From contig JAGPLX010000005.1 in assembly GCA_018053185.1 (NCBI GenBank), forward strand, positions 1-64,000: 64,000 nucleotides of DNA. Direction: 5' to 3'. Within the stretch, counting starts at the first letter, position 1. Every line of letters begins with the position of its first letter. The stretch is from Syntrophobacteraceae bacterium (lineage in GTDB: Bacteria > Desulfobacterota > Syntrophobacteria > Syntrophobacterales > Syntrophobacteraceae). Below, piece after piece: positions 1-8,700 of the stretch. The notes under the pieces are model-generated. The model worked only from the letters and a program-made list of their open reading frames with translations, searched no databases and was not told where the DNA came from. The position numbers and the translations under genes were made by a program.

Positions 1-2
1 GC

Positions 3-92
3 AAGCGTATTCTCTCTTTCATTGACTACTTCAACAAGACGATGGCAAAGCCTTTTAAGTGGACATACAAAGGCCGCCCTCTCGCCTGCTAA
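3..92 (+). pseudogene. C-terminal end of an IS630-type transposase (cut by window edge)
   Basis: The first 90 bases read as 29 residues ending in a TAA stop. They contain FIDYFNKTMAKPFKWTYKG, which is the usual C-terminal tail of IS630-family DDE transposases. The gene begins outside the window, so it cannot be said whether the copy is intact. The sequence just after the stop, up to about base 125, probably holds the end of the element, but its partner repeat is not visible. It lies next to tRNA-Leu(GAG). Confidence 0.75.
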
Positions 93-356
93 AAAAGTGA
101 GTGAGTACTTGCGCCGTGCTGTACTAGAAGCAACTGGGCCACAGCTCCATCGAAATCACCATCGGAACGTATGGACACTGGATACCGGGAGAAGGACGGA
201 AGGACCTGGATAAGACGCTCGGGAAGGAGTTTGGCTCCAAAAAGCCAACGAGCCAAACGAGCATTTCTCACGCTTCGGAGGCCGAGTAAATGCCGCGTTT
301 GGCTTTTGGTTTGGCTTTTTTGGGTAAAAGCCTCGTAACTTATTGATTTCATTAGA
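93..356. other. Non-coding stretch with nested inverted repeats
   Basis: No gene is seen. An 8-base inverted repeat GTTTGGCT (229-236) pairs with AGCCAAAC (251-258), and an internal AGCCAA at 243-248 offers an alternative pairing. A second imperfect hairpin runs from GCATTTCTC (from 261) to GAGTAAATGC (ending about 293). Both lie downstream of the minus-strand tRNA-Leu and could act in termination, or be remnants of the transposon end. Confidence 0.4.
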
Positions 357-442
357 TGGTGCCGAAGGCCGGACTCGAACCGGCACGGGTCGCCCCGCCA
401 CCCCCTCAAGATGGTGTGTCTACCAGGTTCCACCACTTCGGC
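357..442 (-). tRNA. tRNA-Leu (anticodon GAG)
   Basis: On the minus strand an 86-nt cloverleaf can be folded. The acceptor stem GCCGAAG pairs with CTTCGGC, the anticodon stem CCATC pairs with GGTGG, and the loop TTGAGGG gives anticodon GAG. There is a long variable arm typical of class II leucine tRNAs, a GGTTCGAGTCC T-arm, and an encoded CCA end. It lies downstream of secG on the same strand and may be co-transcribed with it. Confidence 0.95.
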
Positions 443-523
443 ACAATTTCCATTATATTCGAAAGGTTGGCTTTGACAAGACCAAACTGACCTATGCCAG
501 CCCCCTGGAAATCCTTCCTGTTA

Positions 524-1039
524 CTACTTCTTCGATCCCTTGGTGGGAGGTGTTCCGGATTTCTTGGCTGCATTCTGGTCCGCCGGTGGGCCTTTTTGTT
601 CCTTCCCGGCTGCATCCGCACCCGGCACAGTACTCTGTTGTGCTGACTGGGCATCTGGCGCCTGCGGCAATGCCGCCTCCTCGCGGGTGGTCCCGGGAGC
701 TGGTTCCGCAGGTCGGGGCTGTTCCGTTGCCGGGGCAACGGGCTTGGCCTCCGGCACTGCAGGACCCTGAGGTACCTCGACAGGAACGTTCTCCATGATA
801 GACCTGGTCCTGGGGCCGGCGGACAACAATGTCAGCCCCAGGCAAGTGAGCATGAAAACGATGGCCGCAGCTGTGGTGAGCTTGCTCAGAAATGTGGACC
901 CCCCCGAAGCACCAAAAAGCGTGTTGGAAGCCCCTCCGAAGGCTGCTCCCATCTCCGCTCCCCGGCCTGTCTGAAGCAGTACGATGAGGATGAGCGCCAG
1001 GCAGGCCGTAATATGGATGAATACCGTGAATGTATACAT
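524..1039 (-). CDS. secG: Preprotein translocase subunit SecG
   Basis: SecG is the small membrane subunit of the SecYEG protein-export channel. The 171-residue product has a first membrane helix (about residues 3-22). Next comes the family hallmark LLQTGRGAEMGAAFGG and the phrase LFGASGGSTFLSKLT, then a second helix (about 55-75). After residue 80 there is a long low-complexity tail rich in Pro, Ala and Glu that ends in a basic GSKK. SecG proteins are often near 75-130 residues, so the extra length is this disordered tail. The gene starts 8 bases after the tpiA stop, the classical pgk-tpiA-secG arrangement, followed by a tRNA-Leu gene. Confidence 0.95.
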   Translation of the reverse strand: MYTFTVFIHITACLALILIVLLQTGRGAEMGAAFGGASNTLFGASGGSTFLSKLTTAAAIVFMLTCLGLTLLSAGPRTRSIMENVPVEVPQGPAVPEAKPVAPATEQPRPAEPAPGTTREEAALPQAPDAQSAQQSTVPGADAAGKEQKGPPADQNAAKKSGTPPTKGSKK

Positions 1040-1047
1040 CTCGCCTT

Positions 1048-1818
1048 CTATTCTCCAGGATTCCGATACTGGACAATCCGTTGAAACGAAACGACTTCCA
1101 GACTTGCACCGCCCACAAGGAGGCCGTCCACATCGGGCTGTGCCATGAGGGCGTCCACATTGTCCGGCTTGACGGAGCCTCCATATAATATTCTGACAAG
1201 CTTTGCAACGGTTTTGTCGAAAAGGGAAGAGAGCCTTTCCCGGATGAATGCATGCACCTCCTGGGCCTGATCCGGGGTCGCGGTCTTGCCCGTTCCAATG
1301 GCCCAGACCGGTTCATAGGCAAGGACGAGCTCAGGGAGAAGCTGGCGGCTCAATCCATCCAGGGCGCATTCCACCTGGCGGTTCACCACTTCGAAGGTTC
1401 TCTCTCCTTCACGCTCTTCCAAAACCTCTCCCACACACAAAATCGGCACCATGCCGTGCTCGAAGACCGCTGCCACCTTCTTTTGGACCATGTCGTCCGT
1501 TTCCGAGAAAAGATGTCTTCGTTCCGAGTGTCCTACAATCACATACCGGCATCCCAGATCCTGGAGCATGAGGGGGGATATCTCCCCTGTATAGGCTCCC
1601 TTGGCTTCCCAATGGCAATTCTGAGCCGCCAATCTGACGCTCTGGTGTTGCAGTGCACATCTTGCCGCCGCCAGGGCAGTGAAGGGTGGGGCCACCACCA
1701 CTTCACGATCTTCGCAGGGTCCGATCCGCTTCTGCAAAGCATCCAAGAAGGAGATAGCCTCATCCACGGTCTTGTGCATTTTCCAATTGGCTGCGATGAT
1801 CGATCGTCTGTAGCTCAT
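1048..1818 (-). CDS. tpiA: Triosephosphate isomerase
   Basis: This enzyme interconverts dihydroxyacetone phosphate and glyceraldehyde 3-phosphate in glycolysis and gluconeogenesis. The 256-residue product carries the N-terminal AANWKMHK motif with the substrate-binding Lys, the VGHSERR motif with the catalytic His, and AYEPVWAIGTGKTA with the catalytic Glu. A phosphate-binding GGSVKPDN segment follows near the C-terminus. The ATG at 1818 was chosen because it overlaps the pgk stop as ATGA (4 bases), which implies translational coupling. A longer reading frame starts upstream but runs inside pgk. It belongs to the gap-gap-pgk-tpiA-secG run. Confidence 0.96.
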   Translation of the reverse strand: MSYRRSIIAANWKMHKTVDEAISFLDALQKRIGPCEDREVVVAPPFTALAAARCALQHQSVRLAAQNCHWEAKGAYTGEISPLMLQDLGCRYVIVGHSERRHLFSETDDMVQKKVAAVFEHGMVPILCVGEVLEEREGERTFEVVNRQVECALDGLSRQLLPELVLAYEPVWAIGTGKTATPDQAQEVHAFIRERLSSLFDKTVAKLVRILYGGSVKPDNVDALMAQPDVDGLLVGGASLEVVSFQRIVQYRNPGE

Positions 1819-3023
1819 AGATTGCCTTTCCCCGAACGCTTTTGGCATTCCTCCAGAGCGGCGATGCCTGGGAGAGTTTTCCCCTCGAGCATTTCAAGGA
1901 ACGCCCCTCCTCCCGTGGAGACATAGCTCACCTTGTCTTCGAGTCCTGCCTGTCGGATGGCCGCGGCCGAATCACCTCCCCCCACCACGGTGAGAGCATT
2001 GAGGTCGGAGAGGAATTCCGCCAGGGCGAAGGTCCCCTGGTGAAAGGGACTGGTCTCAAAGGCTCCCAGGGGTCCGTTCCAGACAATAGTTCGGCAGTTT
2101 CCGAGCACGGATTGAAAGACCTCGAGAGTTCTGGGCCCAACATCGAGTATCGATAGGTCGGGAGGGACTTGATCCACGGGCACCTGTCGAACCGTCCCGC
2201 AAACTTCCAGGGACGGCGCCACCACGGCGTCCACCGGCAGGAACACCTTGACCCCCATTGCCTGTGCCTTCTTGAGGAGACGAGCCGCCGTTTCCAGGTA
2301 ATCATCCTCTACCAGGGATTTTCCCACACCTTTTCCCTGCGCTTTCAGGAAGGTGTTGGCCATGGCCCCCGCGATGAGAAGAAAATCGGTCTTGGTGACG
2401 AGATTCTCGATCAGGTCGATCTTGGTGGAAACCTTGGCCCCTCCGAGGATCATGGCCACAGGCCTTTTGGGGTTTTCCAGGACCTCCTGCAAATAACTCA
2501 CTTCCTTTTCCAGCTGATAGCCGGCGGCGCATACGGGAACAAACCGCGTGATCCCGTGGACCGACGCATGGGCCCGATGGGAAACGGAGAAGGCGTCATT
2601 TACATAAACTTCGGCCAGTGATGCCAATTGGCGGGAAAACTCCGGATCGTTTTTTTCCTCTTCTGGATGAAAACGGAGGTTTTCCAACAGGAGGATTTGC
2701 CCGGGTGCCATCCCCTCCACCTGCTTTCGGACTTCCTCGCCCACACAATCCGATGCCACGGCAACGGGTAGTTTAAGGAGATCTGCGAGGTACACACCTA
2801 CGGGCTTAAGAGAAAATTCCTCCGCCGGTTTTCCTTTGGGCCTCCCCAGATGGGAGGCTAGAATGATTTTACCTTTCTCGTCGAGGATTTTCCGTATCGT
2901 CGGCAAAACAGCCCGTATCCGCAGGTCGTCTTTCACCCGACGGTTTGCGTCCAGGGGGACGTTGAAATCTACGCGGACGAATGCTCTCTTGAGCGCAAGA
3001 TCGATGTCATCCGGGGTTTTCAT
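1815..3023 (-). CDS. pgk: Phosphoglycerate kinase
   Basis: Phosphoglycerate kinase transfers phosphate between 1,3-bisphosphoglycerate and ADP. The 402-residue length is normal for the monomeric bacterial enzyme. Visible motifs are RVDFNVPLD near the N-terminus, ASHLGRPKG, a LLENLRFHPEE block, NDAFSVSHRAHAS, GGAKVSTKI with the nucleotide-contacting Lys, and the C-terminal GGGDSAAAI glycine loop with STGGGAFLE. It lies 46 bases downstream of gap and overlaps tpiA by 4 bases, so the lower-glycolysis enzymes form one transcription unit. Confidence 0.97.
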   Translation of the reverse strand: MKTPDDIDLALKRAFVRVDFNVPLDANRRVKDDLRIRAVLPTIRKILDEKGKIILASHLGRPKGKPAEEFSLKPVGVYLADLLKLPVAVASDCVGEEVRKQVEGMAPGQILLLENLRFHPEEEKNDPEFSRQLASLAEVYVNDAFSVSHRAHASVHGITRFVPVCAAGYQLEKEVSYLQEVLENPKRPVAMILGGAKVSTKIDLIENLVTKTDFLLIAGAMANTFLKAQGKGVGKSLVEDDYLETAARLLKKAQAMGVKVFLPVDAVVAPSLEVCGTVRQVPVDQVPPDLSILDVGPRTLEVFQSVLGNCRTIVWNGPLGAFETSPFHQGTFALAEFLSDLNALTVVGGGDSAAAIRQAGLEDKVSYVSTGGGAFLEMLEGKTLPGIAALEECQKRSGKGNL

Positions 3024-3069
3024 GAAACCTACTCCTCTCTTGGAAATCCGTTGATTTCCCGCGAAGCGT

Positions 3070-4083
3070 CTACTCGAGCATTTCCCCCATCATGGCAGCC
3101 AGCTCGGTCACTCGTGAGGAGTACCCGTATTCGTTGTCGTACCAACTGCACACTTTAACCATCCGGTTCCCGATCACACTGGTGAGTTGAGCGTCCACAT
3201 TGGAAGAGAAGGAGGTGTGATTGAAATCCACGGATACCAGTGAGTCGGTGACATACTGGAGAATACCCTTGAGCGGACCCTTGGCGGCTTCCTCCATCAC
3301 TTTGTTCACCTCTTCCCTGGTAACATCCTGTCCCACCCGGCACACAAAATCCACCAAAGAGACATTAGGAGTCGGTACTCGTACGGCGAAGCCGTCCAGC
3401 TTCCCCTTCATTTCCGGAATGACCTCTGCCACGGCCCTGGCGGCCCCCGTGGTGGTGGGAATCATCGAGAGGGCGGCTGCGCGAGTTCTTCGACGGTCTT
3501 TGTGAAGTGCATCCAGGAGCCTTTGATCCATGGTGTACGAGTGAATGGTGGTCATGAGCCCATGTTCGATCACAAACCGGTCATGAAGCTGGGACACGAT
3601 GGGAGCCAGGCAGTTGGTGGTGCAGGAAGCGTTGGAAACGATATGGTGAACCCTCGGGTCGTAGGTTCCCTCGTTCACTCCGATGACAAAAGTGGCATCC
3701 ATGCCTTTTCCCGGAGCGGTAACAATGACCTTTTTGGCTCCCGCAGTGATATGTTTCTGGCAACTCTCACGGTCGACGAACCTTCCGCTGCACTCGAGGA
3801 TGACGAACGCTTTGAGCTCGTGCCATGGGGATTGGGCAGGGTCGGAGATTTTCGTGCACTTGAAGGACTTTCCATCCACGATGAGCTCGTTTCCAGCGAT
3901 CGAGGAGACCTCATGGGGCCATACTCCATGAACCGAGTCGTATTTCAGCAAATGAGCGAGCTCCTCGGTCTCCCCCAGGTCATTGATGGCGACAACTTCA
4001 AGGGGAATCTTTCGATCAATGAGCGACTTGAAAATGGTACGGCCGATCCGCCCGAAACCATTGATTGCCACACGGGTAGCCAT
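3070..4083 (-). CDS. gap: Glyceraldehyde-3-phosphate dehydrogenase, type I
   Basis: This phosphorylating GAPDH converts glyceraldehyde 3-phosphate plus NAD and phosphate to 1,3-bisphosphoglycerate. The 337-residue product opens with the Rossmann motif INGFGRIGR. It has AINDL at the second strand, where the Asp usually favours NAD, and the catalytic SNASCTTNC with Cys154, followed by TIHSYT with the catalytic His. The C-terminus has SWYDNEYGYSSR. It immediately precedes pgk. A second, divergent GAPDH gene lies directly upstream on the same strand. Confidence 0.96.
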   Translation of the reverse strand: MATRVAINGFGRIGRTIFKSLIDRKIPLEVVAINDLGETEELAHLLKYDSVHGVWPHEVSSIAGNELIVDGKSFKCTKISDPAQSPWHELKAFVILECSGRFVDRESCQKHITAGAKKVIVTAPGKGMDATFVIGVNEGTYDPRVHHIVSNASCTTNCLAPIVSQLHDRFVIEHGLMTTIHSYTMDQRLLDALHKDRRRTRAAALSMIPTTTGAARAVAEVIPEMKGKLDGFAVRVPTPNVSLVDFVCRVGQDVTREEVNKVMEEAAKGPLKGILQYVTDSLVSVDFNHTSFSSNVDAQLTSVIGNRMVKVCSWYDNEYGYSSRVTELAAMMGEMLE

Positions 4084-4299
4084 GGATTTTCCTCCTTTCG
4101 TTTGAGCCTGAATTGTCGTCCCGGCTCCATCCGCATCAAAACCCGGTCAGCCTGAAGCACCACCGGCGTTAACGGCTTCATGCTTCCCGGTGACCTTCCG
4201 GGTCTTGTCGGTTTCATGGCAAATCCCACCTCGGGGATTTGTCCGGAACTCCTTTCTCCCGAAGATCCCGGTATCCAGCAACAGGGTCGAGTGCCGGTC

Positions 4300-5607
4300 C
4301 TACATCTGCTGAGCGACACTCACCGTTCGATCACCGAGCATATTGGTATAGCTTCCCAGTTCGTTATCATACCAACCATAGATCACCGCCTGGGTCACCG
4401 GGACTTCCAGGGTTTTCTCTTCCTGGAGAAGTTCGTGGGTGTTTTTTCCTTCCCAATCGGTCCGGGTGATTTCCAGGGAACCCGGGGCCGAGGTTTTTCC
4501 CGGGGAATTCACATAGGTATACGCATCCAGGAGATGTGCCATATCGATGCGAACCGCTGCGGTTCTGGTGTGGTTTTCGTGGCCTTCGATGACAGCAGCC
4601 GCCCGCGGCGATCCGATGATGTCCGAAGAGACGTTCTGCTCGTCGGAATATACCAGATACCCCTCCGGGTAATGTTTCACGGCATCCCTGTAAATCTGGT
4701 TGATCTTTTCCCGGTTGATGGGGTTCCTCATGCTTTCGTCCTGGATCATCACTACGAGGATGATGAGGGAACCCGTGCTGATCGGCACCCTCACCGATTC
4801 CGCGATGAAACCGATGCGTTTCATCTCTGGAATCACCAACCCGAGAGCCTGGGCCGCGCCTGTGGTGGTGAGAATGATGTTGTTCAGAATGGAGCGGGTT
4901 TTTCGCAAATCCGTAGCTTTTGCTTTGGGAGCCCTGTCCAGGACCTGCTGAGAACTCGTGGCCGCATGCACCGTGGTCATGGATGCGGACAGGATTTTCT
5001 TGTGCCCAAAATAATCCATCAGGGGCTTCATCATGTAAGCCAGGCAGGTGGTCGTGCAGGAGGCGTTTGACACAAGGAGATGCCGTTTGGGATCGTAGTC
5101 GGCATCATTGATTCCCATGACGGTAGTGATGGCATCGGCGGGCATCTCTCGGCTCTTGTCCTTGATTTTGAAGGGGGCCGAAAGGATGACCTTCTGGGCG
5201 CCGGACACCATGTGCCCCCGCAAGGAACCCTTGGGATCGTCCGGAGACGGGGTAGGATCCAGGAAGGCACCCGTGGCGTCGACCACGAGTTGGACTCCGT
5301 GGTCTCGCCAGCCGATGGCAGCGGGATTTCTGCTCTTGCGAAGAAACGAGGTTTTCACTCCATTGATCCGCATGGTTCCGTCCCGGTCGTTAATTTCCTC
5401 GATGACCCTCTGGGCCCGACAACCATGTAGATAGTTGTGGAGTGCTCCGTAGGTAGAATCTTTTTCAATGAAGTGAGCGATGTCTTCGAGGCGTGTTCCC
5501 ACCTCTCTACCGATGTTGACGACAAGCTCCGAGAAATTCTGCCGTTCTACATGGTGCCAGATGCTCAACTTGGCGATTCTTCCAAGACCATTGATTCCAA
5601 GCCTCAT
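4300..5607 (-). CDS. Divergent, long glyceraldehyde-3-phosphate dehydrogenase paralogue
   Basis: This is clearly a member of the GAPDH superfamily but differs from the gene next to it. With an ATG at 5607 (AAAGGG eight bases upstream) it is 435 residues, about 100 longer than type I GAPDH; an ATG at 5634 is also possible. Kept features are INGLGRIAK, the catalytic SNASCTTTC (Cys184), TVHAAT with the His, LTTTGAAQA and YGWYDNELGSY. The segment after the second Rossmann strand reads NIGREVG instead of an IND-type sequence, so coenzyme choice may differ. Extra length lies in insertions around residues 60-130 and 330-400. It probably acts on a phosphorylated aldehyde, possibly in the gluconeogenic direction. 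The exact role is inference. Confidence 0.85.
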   Translation of the reverse strand: MRLGINGLGRIAKLSIWHHVERQNFSELVVNIGREVGTRLEDIAHFIEKDSTYGALHNYLHGCRAQRVIEEINDRDGTMRINGVKTSFLRKSRNPAAIGWRDHGVQLVVDATGAFLDPTPSPDDPKGSLRGHMVSGAQKVILSAPFKIKDKSREMPADAITTVMGINDADYDPKRHLLVSNASCTTTCLAYMMKPLMDYFGHKKILSASMTTVHAATSSQQVLDRAPKAKATDLRKTRSILNNIILTTTGAAQALGLVIPEMKRIGFIAESVRVPISTGSLIILVVMIQDESMRNPINREKINQIYRDAVKHYPEGYLVYSDEQNVSSDIIGSPRAAAVIEGHENHTRTAAVRIDMAHLLDAYTYVNSPGKTSAPGSLEITRTDWEGKNTHELLQEEKTLEVPVTQAVIYGWYDNELGSYTNMLGDRTVSVAQQM

Positions 5608-5721
5608 TGGCAGCACCCTTTCTTCTCCCGTCATGTCCTTCCCCCCGATTCTCAACGAGGTTTCGAAAATTCGGCACTCTAATGGGACGTCTGTTTTCCC
5701 CAGGTCCGGCACAGCCCTTTA

Positions 5722-5763
5722 TGCTGTTTGCAGAGATCGGATGAGCACTTCTGCCAGGCTGTA
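5722..5763. repeat. Dispersed 42-nt intergenic repeat, copy A
   Basis: This 42-base segment matches 33 of 42 positions, without gaps, to 42467-42508. Both contain GTTTGCAG and CTTCTGCCA and both are preceded by a nearby AGGTCCGG(C/T)ACAGC. Copy A ends at the stop codon of the large PPDK-like gene. Its nature is unknown. Confidence 0.45.
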
Positions 5764-8700
5764 CTAGTTTACGATCTCCACGTGTTCGATCTCGTGGTAG
5801 CCGATGTAGACGGCGCCGCTGCGCCCGTCGATCCCGATGGTGTCTCCCGTATGGATCACGTGTCCGTTAATCGTGCATTTTTTGTCGAGCTCCCAAAGGC
5901 GCATCCTGCTGAAGCCCACCACACAGGTCTTGCCCAGTCGGTGGGCTACGATGGCGGCATGGGATGTCGCCCCTCCCTTTCCTGTGAGAATTCCGTCTGC
6001 AATGGATATCTCCCGGATATCATCGGGGACAGTGTCCGATCGGAGGAGAATCACCGGTTTTTCGACATGTTCCTTTCGCAGCCTGGAAATGGATTCCAGG
6101 TCAAAAGCCGCCAGTCCCGACAAGGCCCCCCCACTGACTCCGATCCCACTGCCCACATAGGCGCTGTGCAGTCTTTCGGTAGTTCGAAAGACGGGATAAC
6201 GCCGACGGATACGGGGAGACATGTCGCGAGACTGCAGAATGTAGACGTTCTCCTCGCAGTCTCCCTGAAAGGTAAACTCGATTTCCTGGGGTGCCCAGTT
6301 CTGACCGTAAATTAGGTCCTTGGCGATCTTGACCAGATGTTGGTAAACTTTGGGAAAAAGGGTCTCGAGGGAGTGCTCCTTTCGTTCCCCCTGACTAAGG
6401 CGTTGAACTTCGGACAGGGGCAGGGTCTTCACCAATCCCCCCACGACATCCTCTCCCTGATTGCCCAGGGTGAAATCTCCCACCACCGAGACTTTGTCCT
6501 CGGAGGTCCAGGGGTCGTGGGTGAACATCACACCAGCCCCCGAACGTGTGTCCAGGTTTCCATACACCATGGCCTGGATGGTCACCGCCGTTCCCCAGTT
6601 TTCGGAAAGCCCCATGATCTCCCGGTAAGTGATGGCCTTGGGCGCATGCCAGGAAGCCATCACCTGCCGGATGGCCGTGAAGAGCTGCTCCCTGGGGTCC
6701 TCGGAAAAATCGATGTGGCGATCCAGGATTGCCTGCCGGTAGGCAAGGGCGAGTTCACGAATCTCTTCGGGCAGGAACTCTCGCTTCACTTGCCTGCGGT
6801 ATCGCTTTTTGTAATGGTTCATGATGGCATCGAACTCATTTCTTTGCATCCCGAAGGACATACCCCACGACTGCAGAAAACGGCGGTAATTGTCCCAGGC
6901 AAACCACCCTTCCCCCGTCTGGGCGATGAGCCCTTCCACGATCTGTTCATTGATTCCCACGTTGAGGAAAGTGTTCATCATTCCCGGCATGGAAACTGCA
7001 GATCCACTGCGAACGGAGAGGAGGAGAGAGTTTTGTGGGCACGCGAATCGACGTCCCATCTCGCATTCCAGCCTTCCAATGTAATCCATCACCCGCTGTT
7101 CGAAATCTTCCCTGGGCGGATTAAGGCTCTCGATAACGCTTCGACACCGGAAATACTCGGTTGTGATCACAAAAGCCGGTGGGACTCTGAACCCAAGATT
7201 ATGAAGCTTGGCAAGAGTGTATGCCTTGTTACCCATGTGGATCAGGTCGTAACACATGGGATAGGGATCATACACCATGGAGATGGTTTTCTCCGGATCG
7301 TAGCTCAGCAGAAGGTCCAACAACTCAATGCTGAGCTCCTCCTTTTGGGTCGCCAGGGTGGTCAAAATGCTGCTGATGAAATGATCGAAATACTGGAGGC
7401 CGAAGGTTTCCGCGATCAAATCCCTCAGGAAGCTTTCAGACAACCGCTGAGTCCTTTCCGTGGCGGACTCCCCGTGCCCCTCCCTGCGATATCGGGGAAT
7501 CAGGCTGTCATCGTTCAGCTGCTTTAGAATGAGGTCGAGATTTCCTTCGTGAACCGCGTGGTAGTTCGTCTGGATGATCTGCTTGATGGCCTCGGAGAAT
7601 CCCCGGAAGATGTCCATGTACTGAGAGTGAGAAAAACGCCGGATCTCGATGGCTTTTTGGAAGAGCTCCTCCTGGCGCTCGAGCCGGTTGGAGGTGATTC
7701 CATCGATCTCCAGTGCCCGGATGAACAAAGGCAAGACACGAGCGATACGGAAAAAGGTGGCGTGGGTGATGAAACTGAGATTGAAGGAATAGATGATTTC
7801 TTCAAAGAGAATATTGGCAAGGTTTTCCAACCGAAAGGTCAACCCCAGCGCATCAAACTTGCGCTCGTTGTACGAGCCGTACATGGACGGTATGTCCACC
7901 GCGATGTGCCTTTTATAGTAGATGTTTTCCTGGATTTTCAATTCCGAGGGGTTGAGAACGACGTCCTTGAGTTCCTCCAGGTAATCCAGGGTGGCCCCCA
8001 GTTTCACGATAGGGTCCGGATGGTTCATGGCATCCATGAGGGCGGCAGGGTTGGGAAGCCCGATGATCGCAGCCCGTTGCAGATGAACCTGGAGATCTTT
8101 GAAACTCAAGGCATACTTTTCGTGGAGAAGCTGGTAGAGCTGGATGAGCAGAAATGCCCTTTGCCGTTCCCGCTCGGAAACGTCCGGCACAGACCAAATC
8201 AGGGTACGGATTTGTGATTCGGTCAGGTCCAGCAGGTCCGTCGCATGATGGATGGTTCGAGAAGCGAAGATCGCTGTGAAGATGCGATGAACTTCCTCCA
8301 CCAGGGGGCCTGCTGTGGGAACAGCCTCGAAGATCTCGGGCGGTACGCGATCCCGAATTCGATTCCTGTCCAGGGTCCTCCAGAATGCCATGATGTCTTC
8401 GATGAAACCCACAATGACATTGTTGCTCTCCACATGGCTCTGCTTCCGTAGAAAATGGATCAAACGGTCTGCTCTGCCCGTGATTTCGTCAATATCCGTG
8501 GATACGTCTCGCAGCTGCCCCTCGGCACCGATCTGATTGAAATAGACCGGAAAAAGCTTGGCAAGTTGCTTGACCAGGTTGTAGACGGGTCGGATGGGTG
8601 CGTGCAATAGTTCGCTCACGTCCTTTTGAAACAGGTCCGTGTCGCGAATGTAGATCCCTCCCAGGGACAGGTTCACGATCAAAGCCGACAGGAGAGTCCG

